A stretch of 13,201 bases of DNA from Betaproteobacteria bacterium (GTDB lineage Bacteria > Pseudomonadota > Gammaproteobacteria > Burkholderiales > JAHFRG01). The translations under genes were made by a program, and so were the position numbers. The stretch lies in the NCBI GenBank assembly GCA_023258935.1, contig JAHFRG010000039.1:1-13201 (forward strand), written 5' to 3'. Shown one piece after another: positions 6,039-13,201 of this stretch; position 1 is the first letter of the stretch; each line of letters begins with the position of its first letter. The notes below the pieces were generated by a model. The model searched no databases. It was given only the letters and a program-made list of their open reading frames with translations, and was not told the DNA's origin.

Positions 6039-9000
6039 TTGCGCCTCACTCACATCAAACTCGCCGGGTTCAAGTCTTTTGTAGACCCGACTCACGTTCC
6101 CATTCCGGGGCAGCTGGTGGGCATCGTCGGCCCTAACGGCTGCGGCAAATCCAATATCATAGATGCAGTTCGCTGGGTGCTGGGGGAATCACAGGCCAAG
6201 CATTTACGCGGCGAAACTATGCAGGACGTGATTTTTAACGGCTCCGGCGAGCGTGCGCCGGTGGGCCGTGCCAGTGTGGAATTGATGTTTGATAACAGCT
6301 TGGGCAAAGCGGCCGGGCAATGGTCAAGCTATGCCGAAGTCTCCATTAAACGCATCCTGCAGCGCAACGGCGAATCCTCTTATTACATTAACAACACGCA
6401 TGTGCGGCGCCGCGATGTTACCGATATTTTTCTCGGCACCGGGCTCGGGCCGCGCGCTTATGCGATTATCGAGCAGGGAATGATTTCCCGGATCATCGAA
6501 GCGCGACCTGATGAATTGCGGGTGTTTCTGGAGGAAGCCGCAGGCGTATCCAAATACCGGGAAAGGCGTCGTGAAACCGAGCTGCGGCTCAAGGACACAC
6601 GGGAAAATCTGCTGAGAGTTGGAGATTTCCGCCAAGAATTGGAAAAACAGCTGCAGCATCTTGAAGAGCAAGCGCGCGTCGCCTCACAGTACCGCGATCT
6701 GCAAAGCCAGCTCCAGACCACCCAAAATCTACTATGGCTGCTTAAAAAACAGGATGCGGCGGCAAGCCGTAATCGCACCGAGAAGGAAATTCAAAAGGTC
6801 ACCAACGAACTGGAAGCGGAAACCGCGAGGCTACGGGAAGCGGAAAAAAGCCTCGAACAAATACGAACCGGCCATTACAGTGCAGGAGATGCGGTGCACC
6901 AAGCCCAGGGAGAGCTCTATTCGGCTAACGCCGAGGTAGGTCGTATTGAACAGCACATCCAGCATATGCGCGAAAACCGGCAGCGTTTGGAAGCCCAGCT
7001 TTCTTCGCTACACAACCAGCGACAGCAACTTGGGAAACACCGTGAAACAGCTCAGCAAACCCTGGCACAATTAAACGGCGAACTCAGCAAGGCGCAAAAG
7101 CAAATCGAGGAGTCGCAGCGCAATGCTGCGCAGGTTGCAGAATTGCTGCCCGCCGCAGAACAACGGTACCGTGATTGCCAAGACCGGGCTTACGAATCGC
7201 AGAAGAATATTACGCAAGCGCAACAAGCTGCACAAATCGAGGACACGCATCGCGCGCATGCACTGAAAATGGTGGAGCAATTACAGGCGCGGCAGGAACG
7301 CTTGATTGAAGAACGCAATGTCTTGACTCAGCCCGATAATGCTGACTTACAACGCTTGCAAGACCGGCTAAAACAAGCCGCCTCGGGGTTGAGCGAAAAG
7401 CAGCAAAAACTGGAATCGCTGCTGCGACGGCTGCCTGAATTGGAGCAAGCGAGGGATACGCTGAGTCGGAACCTGCAAACCCAGGACCAGACCTTGGCGG
7501 GGCTAGTAGCCCGTCTGGATACACTTAAGCAGTTGCAAGAAAGCCTGCAATCGGATGGAAAGCTTCAACCTTGGCTTGCTAAACACCACCTCGAAGGCTT
7601 GCCGCGCTTATGGCAGGAAGTGCGCATCGAGTCAGGCTGGGAAGATGCCTTGGAAAGTGTATTGCGCGAGCGCCTTAACGCATTAGCGCTGGAACACCAT
7701 GAGGCTCTGCAAAACTTGCTGAAGGACACACCCCCAGTAAAACTTACGGTAGTTGCCGTGCAAGGAGAAAGCCTAGCCGGGGAACCCAAACTCATGCAGG
7801 GGATGCAGTCGTTATCAAGTTTAGTAAGCTGCAGCAATACTCGGATACGGGCGTTGCTTGATGACTGGTTGTGCCATGTCTACATCGCGGAAAGTTCGCC
7901 GCTCATGCTGCGTGAACAGCTGCCACCGGGCGCGATGTTGGTGAACCGCCAAGGCCATATATTTACCCGCTACAGCGTATCGTTTCATGCTGCAGACTCG
8001 GAAATGCATGGTGTACTCGCCAGCAACCGCGAAACTGAGCACCTTAAAAGTGAAGTCAGCAACCACCGCTTGGCGTTGGAGCAGGGCAAGGCCGCTTTGG
8101 ATGCCGCACAGCAGGAATTGCAGGTTTTACAAGCCGAAACTTCTCCCTTGCGCAGCGAAATTGAAGCAGTACAGGAGGAGCAACACCAAATCCAAATTGA
8201 AATGCTGAGGCTGACTCAAAGCGCGGAGCAATTCCGGCATCGCGCTGAACAAATAACCCTGGAACTCGCGGAAATCCGTGAACAACAACAAAACGATGCC
8301 CAACAGCAGCAAAATGCGCAAAACAATCTTGCCCGCTACCTCAGTCAAATTGCAGACCTTGAAGAGCGGGTGCTGGACGCTGATCAGCAGCGCTTGGATG
8401 CCGAAACCTCCCTGAACGCACAACGAGCAAAACACAGTCAAGTCCAACAGGCAGTTCACGAAGCGCTGTTTAACGAAAAGTCATATACAAATAGAATCAG
8501 TGAGATAACGAATTATATTAAGGTTCTAGATGAACAGATAAACGTCCTACAGCAGAACTTGCAGAACGTCAATTCCGAGCTGCTCAGCTTTGATGAAAAT
8601 CCTGTCCAGGAACAATTGCAGCAAGCACTGCATGCAAGGCAAGACCAGGAGCAGGCACTAAATGCTGCACGTAATTTGTTGCAAGAAGTGACCCTTAGTT
8701 TGCAGAAATCCGAGGAAGAACGACTTGTTTCAGATGGAAAACTTGAGCCCCTTCACGGCCGGATCAACGACCTGCGTCTTAAGGAGCAGGAAGCGCGTCT
8801 CAATGAAGAGCAATACCGCGAGCAGTTACAATCGGCCAACGAAGAAGAATTAAGTGCACTGTTGCAGAAAGGCACAAAATCTACTGTGCTGCAGACGGAA
8901 ATCATCCGCCTTAATCAGGAGCTCACTAATATGGGCGCGGTCAATCTGGCAGCACCGGAAGAACTGCAAAGTGCCACTGAACGCAAAACTTATCTCGATA

Positions 9001-9554
9001 GCCAAGCCAAGGACCTTGAACAAGCGATGGAAACCCTGGAAAACGCCATTCGCCGCATAGACCGCGAGACACGGTCTAGGCTTATGGAAACCTTTGACGC
9101 CATCAATCGTCATCTTGACGAAATGTTTCCTCTGCTGTTTGGCGGTGGACAGGCACGGCTGGTGTTAAGCGGGGAAGAAATACTCGATAGCGGAGTACAA
9201 GTAATCGCCCAGCCGCCGGGCAAGAAGAACTCCTCAATCCATTTACTGTCGGGTGGAGAAAAAGCGCTGGTCGCTCTGGCGCTGATATTTTCGCTGTTTC
9301 AGCTTAACCCGGCTCCGTTTTGCATGCTGGATGAGGTTGACGCGCCGCTCGACGATACTAACACCGAGAATTTCTGCGAGTTGTTGAGAAAAATGTCCGA
9401 GCAAACCCAGTTTATATTCATCAGCCATAATAAAATCACTATGGAAATCGCCCACCAGCTGATTGGCGTTACCATGCAGGAATTAGGCGTGTCTCGGGTG
9501 GTGTCGGTGGACATCGAAGAGGCCATGAAATTGAGGGAAGAAGCGGTTGCCTGA
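6039..9554 (+). CDS. smc: Chromosome partition/condensin protein SMC
   Basis: SMC is the ATPase of the bacterial condensin (with ScpA and ScpB) that organises and segregates the chromosome. The 1171-aa product has the full layout: N-terminal head with Walker A GPNGCGKSN (31-39) and R-loop SQAKHLRG (51-58), a long Gln/Glu-rich coiled coil (about 170-505), a hinge (about 510-660), a second coiled coil (about 665-1000), and a C-terminal head with signature LLSGGEKA (1069-1076) and Walker B FCMLDEVDAPLDD (1094-1106). The hinge has the proteobacterial form ending near GVLASNRE instead of the glycine-rich TGG ending of Gram-positive SMCs. I chose TTG at 6039 because it gives the family's usual beginning RLTHIKLAGFKSF; the frame is open 46 codons further up, but that part has no SMC similarity and overlaps queF. 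No Shine-Dalgarno is evident. It heads the smc-zipA-ligA-galU run. Confidence 0.96.
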   Translation: MRLTHIKLAGFKSFVDPTHVPIPGQLVGIVGPNGCGKSNIIDAVRWVLGESQAKHLRGETMQDVIFNGSGERAPVGRASVELMFDNSLGKAAGQWSSYAEVSIKRILQRNGESSYYINNTHVRRRDVTDIFLGTGLGPRAYAIIEQGMISRIIEARPDELRVFLEEAAGVSKYRERRRETELRLKDTRENLLRVGDFRQELEKQLQHLEEQARVASQYRDLQSQLQTTQNLLWLLKKQDAAASRNRTEKEIQKVTNELEAETARLREAEKSLEQIRTGHYSAGDAVHQAQGELYSANAEVGRIEQHIQHMRENRQRLEAQLSSLHNQRQQLGKHRETAQQTLAQLNGELSKAQKQIEESQRNAAQVAELLPAAEQRYRDCQDRAYESQKNITQAQQAAQIEDTHRAHALKMVEQLQARQERLIEERNVLTQPDNADLQRLQDRLKQAASGLSEKQQKLESLLRRLPELEQARDTLSRNLQTQDQTLAGLVARLDTLKQLQESLQSDGKLQPWLAKHHLEGLPRLWQEVRIESGWEDALESVLRERLNALALEHHEALQNLLKDTPPVKLTVVAVQGESLAGEPKLMQGMQSLSSLVSCSNTRIRALLDDWLCHVYIAESSPLMLREQLPPGAMLVNRQGHIFTRYSVSFHAADSEMHGVLASNRETEHLKSEVSNHRLALEQGKAALDAAQQELQVLQAETSPLRSEIEAVQEEQHQIQIEMLRLTQSAEQFRHRAEQITLELAEIREQQQNDAQQQQNAQNNLARYLSQIADLEERVLDADQQRLDAETSLNAQRAKHSQVQQAVHEALFNEKSYTNRISEITNYIKVLDEQINVLQQNLQNVNSELLSFDENPVQEQLQQALHARQDQEQALNAARNLLQEVTLSLQKSEEERLVSDGKLEPLHGRINDLRLKEQEARLNEEQYREQLQSANEEELSALLQKGTKSTVLQTEIIRLNQELTNMGAVNLAAPEELQSATERKTYLDSQAKDLEQAMETLENAIRRIDRETRSRLMETFDAINRHLDEMFPLLFGGGQARLVLSGEEILDSGVQVIAQPPGKKNSSIHLLSGGEKALVALALIFSLFQLNPAPFCMLDEVDAPLDDTNTENFCELLRKMSEQTQFIFISHNKITMEIAHQLIGVTMQELGVSRVVSVDIEEAMKLREEAVA

Positions 9555-9564
9555 GATTCAGCCA

Positions 9565-10638
9565 ATGAGTGACTTGCAGCTAAGCCTTTTGATTATCGGC
9601 ATACTGATAGTTGCGGCAACTTATTTTTTCAATTGGCTGCAGGAGAGAAAATACCGTCGCAAATCCGAAACAACTTTCCAAGATAATTTGCAGGACGTGT
9701 TGCTAGAGCCTCAGAGTGCTTCTGGCGCCGTTGATGGGAGGGTGGAACCGCAGCTACGGGAACCCGCCACCGCGGAGCGGGGTGGCGTGGTTGATAAGCC
9801 GGCAGCGGACAAAGCTGCAGCGGTGCTGGATCCGGAAATAATGTTTATTGCAGAAATCAGCCGCTCCGAGCCATTTCCTCCAGACGTTATAAAAACTCTT
9901 TTAAAATATCTTTTGGAATTTGGTCGCAGGGCAGTTTGCCTGGGTTGCCACGAAAAAAACACGACTTGGGAAAAACTTGATGAGGCTGTCGAGGTCAAAT
10001 ACGCCCGTATAAAAATAGGCTTGCAACTTGCGGATCGCTCCGGTTTTGTGAATGAATCGCAGCTTGCGTTGTTTTGCGACATGCTCCAAGGCTTTGCAGA
10101 GAATACCCGTGCAGCTGCCCAGTTTCCGGAGCGCAAAACCGCTCTCAGCACAGCGGCGGAACTCGACAAATTCTGCGCCGGTGTGGATATATCCATAGGA
10201 CTAAATGTTATTGCTCAAGAAGAGCAAACGTTTCAAGGAACCAAGCTGCGCGCTTTGAGCGAAGCTGCCGGGTTTAAACTGCTGGGAGACGGCGCGTTCC
10301 ATTATCTCAACGAACAGGGGGAGAGCTTGTTTACGCTGAGCAGTCACGAGGCGGTATTGTTTACTCCAGAGCAAATCAAAAACCTGTCCATACGCGGTGT
10401 GACTTTATTGCTGGATGTGCCGCGTGTTGCCTCCGGAATGCGTGTATTTGACCAGATGCTAGCCTGCGCCAGACAATTCGCCGCATCTTTGAATGGAATT
10501 CTGGTGGATGATAACCGTATTCCGCTTAACGAATCCGGCATAGAAAAAATCCGTCAACAACTGCGTGCCGTTTACGCAGCTATGGATCAGCGCAATATCA
10601 GCGCCGGAAGCTCTCGCGCACTGAGGTTGTTCTCCTGA
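9565..10638 (+). CDS. zipA: Cell division protein ZipA
   Basis: ZipA anchors FtsZ filaments to the inner membrane at the division site. The 357-aa product has one N-terminal membrane helix (about residues 6-23, LSLLIIGILIVAATYFF), a basic segment (ERKYRRK), a short variable linker (about 38-88), a middle domain (about 90-206) and the C-terminal FtsZ-binding ZipA_C domain (about 207-340). The last is recognisable from VDISIGLNVIA, GDGAFHYLNEQGESLFTL and GVTLLLDVPRVA. I chose ATG at 9565, 10 nt after the smc stop; an in-frame TTG at 9547 inside smc is less likely. The Shine-Dalgarno is weak. The linker is much shorter than the Pro/Gln-rich one of E. coli, and the middle domain is absent there; it looks like a diverged copy of the C-terminal fold. 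The gene is directly followed by ligA with no gap. Confidence 0.9.
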   Translation: MSDLQLSLLIIGILIVAATYFFNWLQERKYRRKSETTFQDNLQDVLLEPQSASGAVDGRVEPQLREPATAERGGVVDKPAADKAAAVLDPEIMFIAEISRSEPFPPDVIKTLLKYLLEFGRRAVCLGCHEKNTTWEKLDEAVEVKYARIKIGLQLADRSGFVNESQLALFCDMLQGFAENTRAAAQFPERKTALSTAAELDKFCAGVDISIGLNVIAQEEQTFQGTKLRALSEAAGFKLLGDGAFHYLNEQGESLFTLSSHEAVLFTPEQIKNLSIRGVTLLLDVPRVASGMRVFDQMLACARQFAASLNGILVDDNRIPLNESGIEKIRQQLRAVYAAMDQRNISAGSSRALRLFS

Positions 10639-12660
10639 ATGAAAATACCGGCGCAAGTAATCGAGCGGGTGCGCCGCCTGCGCCAAAGTGTTGAGCATCA
10701 CAATTACAACTATTACGCGTTGGCCGCACCGACCATACCGGACAGCGAGTATGACAAGTTATTTGCTGAATTGGTCGAACTGGAAAGGCGCTATCCGCAA
10801 CTGGTCAGCCTCGATTCCCCTTCTCAGCGGGTGGGCTCAGCGCCGCTAAAGGAATTTGCCCAGGTTGTCCACCGTATTCCGATGCTGTCTCTCAATAACG
10901 CATTCAGCGATGATGACATCATCGCATTTGACCGCAGGGTGCGTGAGGGGTTGGAAATGCAAGACATCGAATACTCGGTCGAGCCGAAATTCGATGGTTT
11001 GGCCATCAGCCTTGCTTATGAGAAGGGACAGTTGGTAAGCGGTGCGACGCGCGGCGACGGCTATACCGGCGAGGATGTCACGGCAAACCTGCGTACCGTT
11101 AGCGTCATACCTTTGCGGCTAGCCACTCGTAAGCCGCCCGCGCTTCTGGAAGTGCGCGGGGAGGTGTTGATGCTAAAGAAGGATTTTGAGAAGCTCAACG
11201 CCCAGCAACGCGAAAAAAAAGAGAAGGAGTTTGCCAACCCGCGTAATGCCGCAGCAGGGTCCTTGCGGCAACTTGATTCGCGCATCACAGCAAGACGCAA
11301 GCTGAGTTTTTTTGCTTATGGTGTAGGGCAAGTGAAGGGTGGAAACCTGCCCGAAGACAAGCACAATAAGTTGATGGATTGTCTCGTTTCATTTCGTTTC
11401 CCGGTTGCCCCGGAGCGTCAAGTGGTGCGCGGGGTGAAGGGACTGCTCGAATATTATCGCCGCATCGGCGCCAAACGCGATAAACTGCCGTACGACATTG
11501 ATGGAGTAGTGTACAAAGTTAACGATCTCACGTTGCAAAACAGACTGGGTTTTGTCGCACGCGCGCCGCGTTTTGCTGTGGCACACAAGTTTCCCGCGCA
11601 GGAAGAACTCACCGAGGTGTTGAATATCGAAGTCTCTGTAGGACGCACCGGCGTGCTGACCCCGGTTGCGCTGTTGAAGCCGGTATTTGTAGGGGGCGTC
11701 ACAGTGTCCCATGCCACTTTGCATAACGAAGATGAAATCAGGCGCAAGGATATCCGGATTGGTGACACCGTGATCATCAGGCGTGCGGGAGACGTGATAC
11801 CCGAAATCGTCGCAGTAGTAAACGACAAACGCCCGAAAACAGCACGCAAATTTGTAATGCCGGAGAAATGCCCGGTGTGCGGTTCGAGAGTCGTGCGTTT
11901 TGAAGACGAAGCGGCAGCGCGCTGCATTGCCGGCCTGTTTTGCAGCGCCCAGCGCAAACAGGCCCTGTTACACTTTGCCTCAAGGCGTGCCATGGATATC
12001 GAAGGGCTTGGGGAAAAACTGGTGGATCAACTGGTGGACAATGCAGTCACCCGCACCCCTGCCGATCTTTACAAGCTGGGCGCGGCTGAACTCGCCGACC
12101 TGGAAAGAATGGCGGAAAAATCTGCTGCTAACGTGATTGCAGCAATCGAGAAAAGCAAGCGCACAACCTTGCCGCGCTTTATTTATGCTCTGGGCATACG
12201 CAATGTGGGTGAAGCGACAGCCAAAGATCTGGCTCGGTATTTCGGCAGTCTCGACAAATTGATGCAGGCCAACGAGGAAAGCCTGCAGCAAGTCCCTGAT
12301 GTGGGCCCGGTAGTGGCGCAAAGCATAGTCAAGTTTTTTTCTGAACCGCATAATCGCGAGGTGATCGAACAGCTGCGAGCCAGAGGGGTGAGCTGGCAGG
12401 AAGGCAAAAGTTTACAGCTTGCGGCGACAAGCGCAATCAGCAACAAAATATTTGTGCTGACCGGGACGCTGCCGCACCTTGCTCGCGAGGAAGCAAAGTA
12501 CAAGATTGAGGCGCTTGGAGGCAAAGTGACGAGCAGTGTATCGGCTAAAACTGATTATGTGGTTGCGGGGGCGGATCCCGGCAGCAAGCTTGCCAAAGCG
12601 CAGCAGCTGGAAGTAAAGGTTCTCGACGAAGCAGGTTTGCTAAAGCTTCTCGGAAGCTAA
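10639..12660 (+). CDS. ligA: NAD-dependent DNA ligase LigA
   Basis: LigA seals 3'-OH/5'-phosphate nicks in duplex DNA during lagging-strand synthesis and repair, using NAD+ as the AMP donor. The 673-aa product is full length. Domain Ia, which binds the NMN half of NAD, includes NYYALAAPTIPDSEYDKL. The adenylated lysine is Lys117 in EPKFDGLAI, followed by GATRGDGYTGEDVT (135-148). An OB fold spans about 320-400. A four-cysteine zinc finger has C411, C414, C429 and C435. Helix-hairpin-helix repeats lie at about 450-575 and a BRCT domain at about 590-673 (IFVLTGTLPHLAREEAK). All key residues are present. The ATG directly follows the zipA TGA (TGAATG), so ligA is probably translated by coupling; no strong independent Shine-Dalgarno is seen. 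galU starts 1 nt after its stop. Confidence 0.98.
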   Translation: MKIPAQVIERVRRLRQSVEHHNYNYYALAAPTIPDSEYDKLFAELVELERRYPQLVSLDSPSQRVGSAPLKEFAQVVHRIPMLSLNNAFSDDDIIAFDRRVREGLEMQDIEYSVEPKFDGLAISLAYEKGQLVSGATRGDGYTGEDVTANLRTVSVIPLRLATRKPPALLEVRGEVLMLKKDFEKLNAQQREKKEKEFANPRNAAAGSLRQLDSRITARRKLSFFAYGVGQVKGGNLPEDKHNKLMDCLVSFRFPVAPERQVVRGVKGLLEYYRRIGAKRDKLPYDIDGVVYKVNDLTLQNRLGFVARAPRFAVAHKFPAQEELTEVLNIEVSVGRTGVLTPVALLKPVFVGGVTVSHATLHNEDEIRRKDIRIGDTVIIRRAGDVIPEIVAVVNDKRPKTARKFVMPEKCPVCGSRVVRFEDEAAARCIAGLFCSAQRKQALLHFASRRAMDIEGLGEKLVDQLVDNAVTRTPADLYKLGAAELADLERMAEKSAANVIAAIEKSKRTTLPRFIYALGIRNVGEATAKDLARYFGSLDKLMQANEESLQQVPDVGPVVAQSIVKFFSEPHNREVIEQLRARGVSWQEGKSLQLAATSAISNKIFVLTGTLPHLAREEAKYKIEALGGKVTSSVSAKTDYVVAGADPGSKLAKAQQLEVKVLDEAGLLKLLGS

Positions 12661-12661
12661 A

Positions 12662-13201
12662 ATGGAATTCAACAGGAAAAATACGAATCACATCCGCAAA
12701 GCGGTCTTTCCCGTCGCTGGAATGGGTACCCGTTTCTTACCGGCGACCAAGGCCAGCCCTAAAGAAATGCTGCCGATAGTGGACAAACCTTTAATTCAAT
12801 ATGCCGTGGAGGAAGCGTTGCAAGCAGGCATTACCGAACTGGTGTTCATCACCGGCCGTGGAAAGCGCGCTATCGAGGACCATTTCGACGAGGCCGATGA
12901 AATCGAAGCAAGGCTGCAAGCCAAAGGCAAAGGGGAACTGGTCAAATCGGTGCAGAACATCATCCCGAAGCATGTAAGCTGCACTTATGTGCGGCAGCCG
13001 CGGGCGCTCGGCCTTGGGCATGCTGTGCTGTGCGCCGCCAATCTCATCAGTGATGAGCCTTTCGCTGTGATCCTGGCGGATGACCTGATAGACGCCAAGC
13101 CCTCGGCTATCCAGCAGATGATAAAGATCTACCGCGTGCATCAATGTTCAATATTGGGTGTGCAAAACGTCGCGCGGCAGGATACTTCACAGTACGGCAT
13201 T
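12662..13201 (+). CDS. galU: UTP-glucose-1-phosphate uridylyltransferase, N-terminal 180 codons (window-truncated)
   Basis: GalU makes UDP-glucose from UTP and glucose-1-phosphate in the cytoplasm, supplying LPS, capsule and other glycans. The visible part shows the nucleotide-binding motif AGMGTRFLPATKASPKEMLP (19-38), VDKPLIQYAVEEAL, FITGRGKRAIEDHFD and the GLGHAV and ILADDLID stretches of the bacterial GalU family, which separate it from RmlA or GlmU. The ATG at 12662 is 1 nt after the ligA stop, with GGAAG 5 nt upstream as a good ribosome binding site inside the ligA end. The frame runs uninterrupted to the window edge. Co-transcription with ligA is likely from the spacing. Confidence 0.95.
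   Translation, partial: MEFNRKNTNHIRKAVFPVAGMGTRFLPATKASPKEMLPIVDKPLIQYAVEEALQAGITELVFITGRGKRAIEDHFDEADEIEARLQAKGKGELVKSVQNIIPKHVSCTYVRQPRALGLGHAVLCAANLISDEPFAVILADDLIDAKPSAIQQMIKIYRVHQCSILGVQNVARQDTSQYGI

Noticed and set aside
6039..9554. MukB or a Rad50/SbcC-like ATPase instead of SMC
   Set aside because: The GPNGCGKSN Walker A, the LLSGGEKA signature, the DEVDAPLDD Walker B and the central hinge are those of SMC; there is no zinc hook CxxC at the centre.
9937..9951. CxxCH (CLGCH, residues 125-129) in ZipA, a heme c attachment motif
   Set aside because: The ZipA C-terminal region faces the cytoplasm, where c-type heme is not attached. A single motif in an otherwise normal ZipA is most likely chance.
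9711..10196. 161-codon antisense open frame inside zipA
   Set aside because: Low-complexity Ser/Ala-rich translation opposite a real gene, with no family similarity.
11454..11993. 179-codon antisense open frame inside ligA
   Set aside because: The plus-strand LigA is intact with all motifs; the antisense product is Ser/Arg/Thr-rich with no recognisable domain, typical of a shadow frame.
1..13201. Mobile elements, CRISPR repeats, tRNA genes or toxin-antitoxin pairs
   Set aside because: I read both strands and saw no terminal inverted repeats, transposase motifs, regularly spaced repeats or tRNA-like cloverleaf sequence. Gene order and coding are continuous housekeeping genes.

Overview
The window looks like a chromosomal segment of a betaproteobacterium; Nitrosomonadales or a related order is my guess. 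The grounds are a succinylase-branch lysine set (dapC, dapD, dapE) close to a type IV pilus pilU gene, a unimodular queF, and an smc-zipA-ligA-galU run. GC is moderate. I see no mobile element, tRNA, rRNA, CRISPR array or phage gene. It is mostly a conserved housekeeping region.

Left part, minus strand, in transcription order from about 4620 down to 1: dapC, dapD, a 177-nt gap with a promoter-like site, a 265-aa protein I do not recognise, pilU, a possible 46-aa hydrophobic peptide, and the start of dapE, which is cut by the window edge. DapD, DapC and DapE catalyse three consecutive steps from tetrahydrodipicolinate to LL-diaminopimelate, the precursor of lysine and peptidoglycan. The pilus-retraction ATPase gene and its unknown partner are inserted between dapD and dapE. 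The unknown gene and pilU are 2 nt apart and probably translationally coupled.

Middle: a DMT-family (EamA) transporter gene runs divergently from dapC on the plus strand. It converges with queF (queuosine biosynthesis) on the minus strand, with stop codons only 3 nt apart. queF in turn diverges from smc across about 97 nt.

Right part, plus strand: smc (chromosome condensation), zipA (FtsZ anchor), ligA (NAD-dependent DNA ligase) and galU (UTP-glucose-1-phosphate uridylyltransferase, cut by the window end) are packed with gaps of 10, 0 and 1 nt. They are probably one operon joining chromosome segregation, division, replication and repair, and envelope sugar-nucleotide supply.

The least explained parts are the 265-aa protein beside PilU, the promoter with an overlapping palindrome in front of it, the small peptide overlapping the dapE start, and a possible internal duplication in ZipA. 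Several starts are non-ATG (GTG for the unknown gene and probably dapE, TTG for smc and the transporter). I trimmed over-long upstream extensions from dapD, dapC, queF, smc and zipA.
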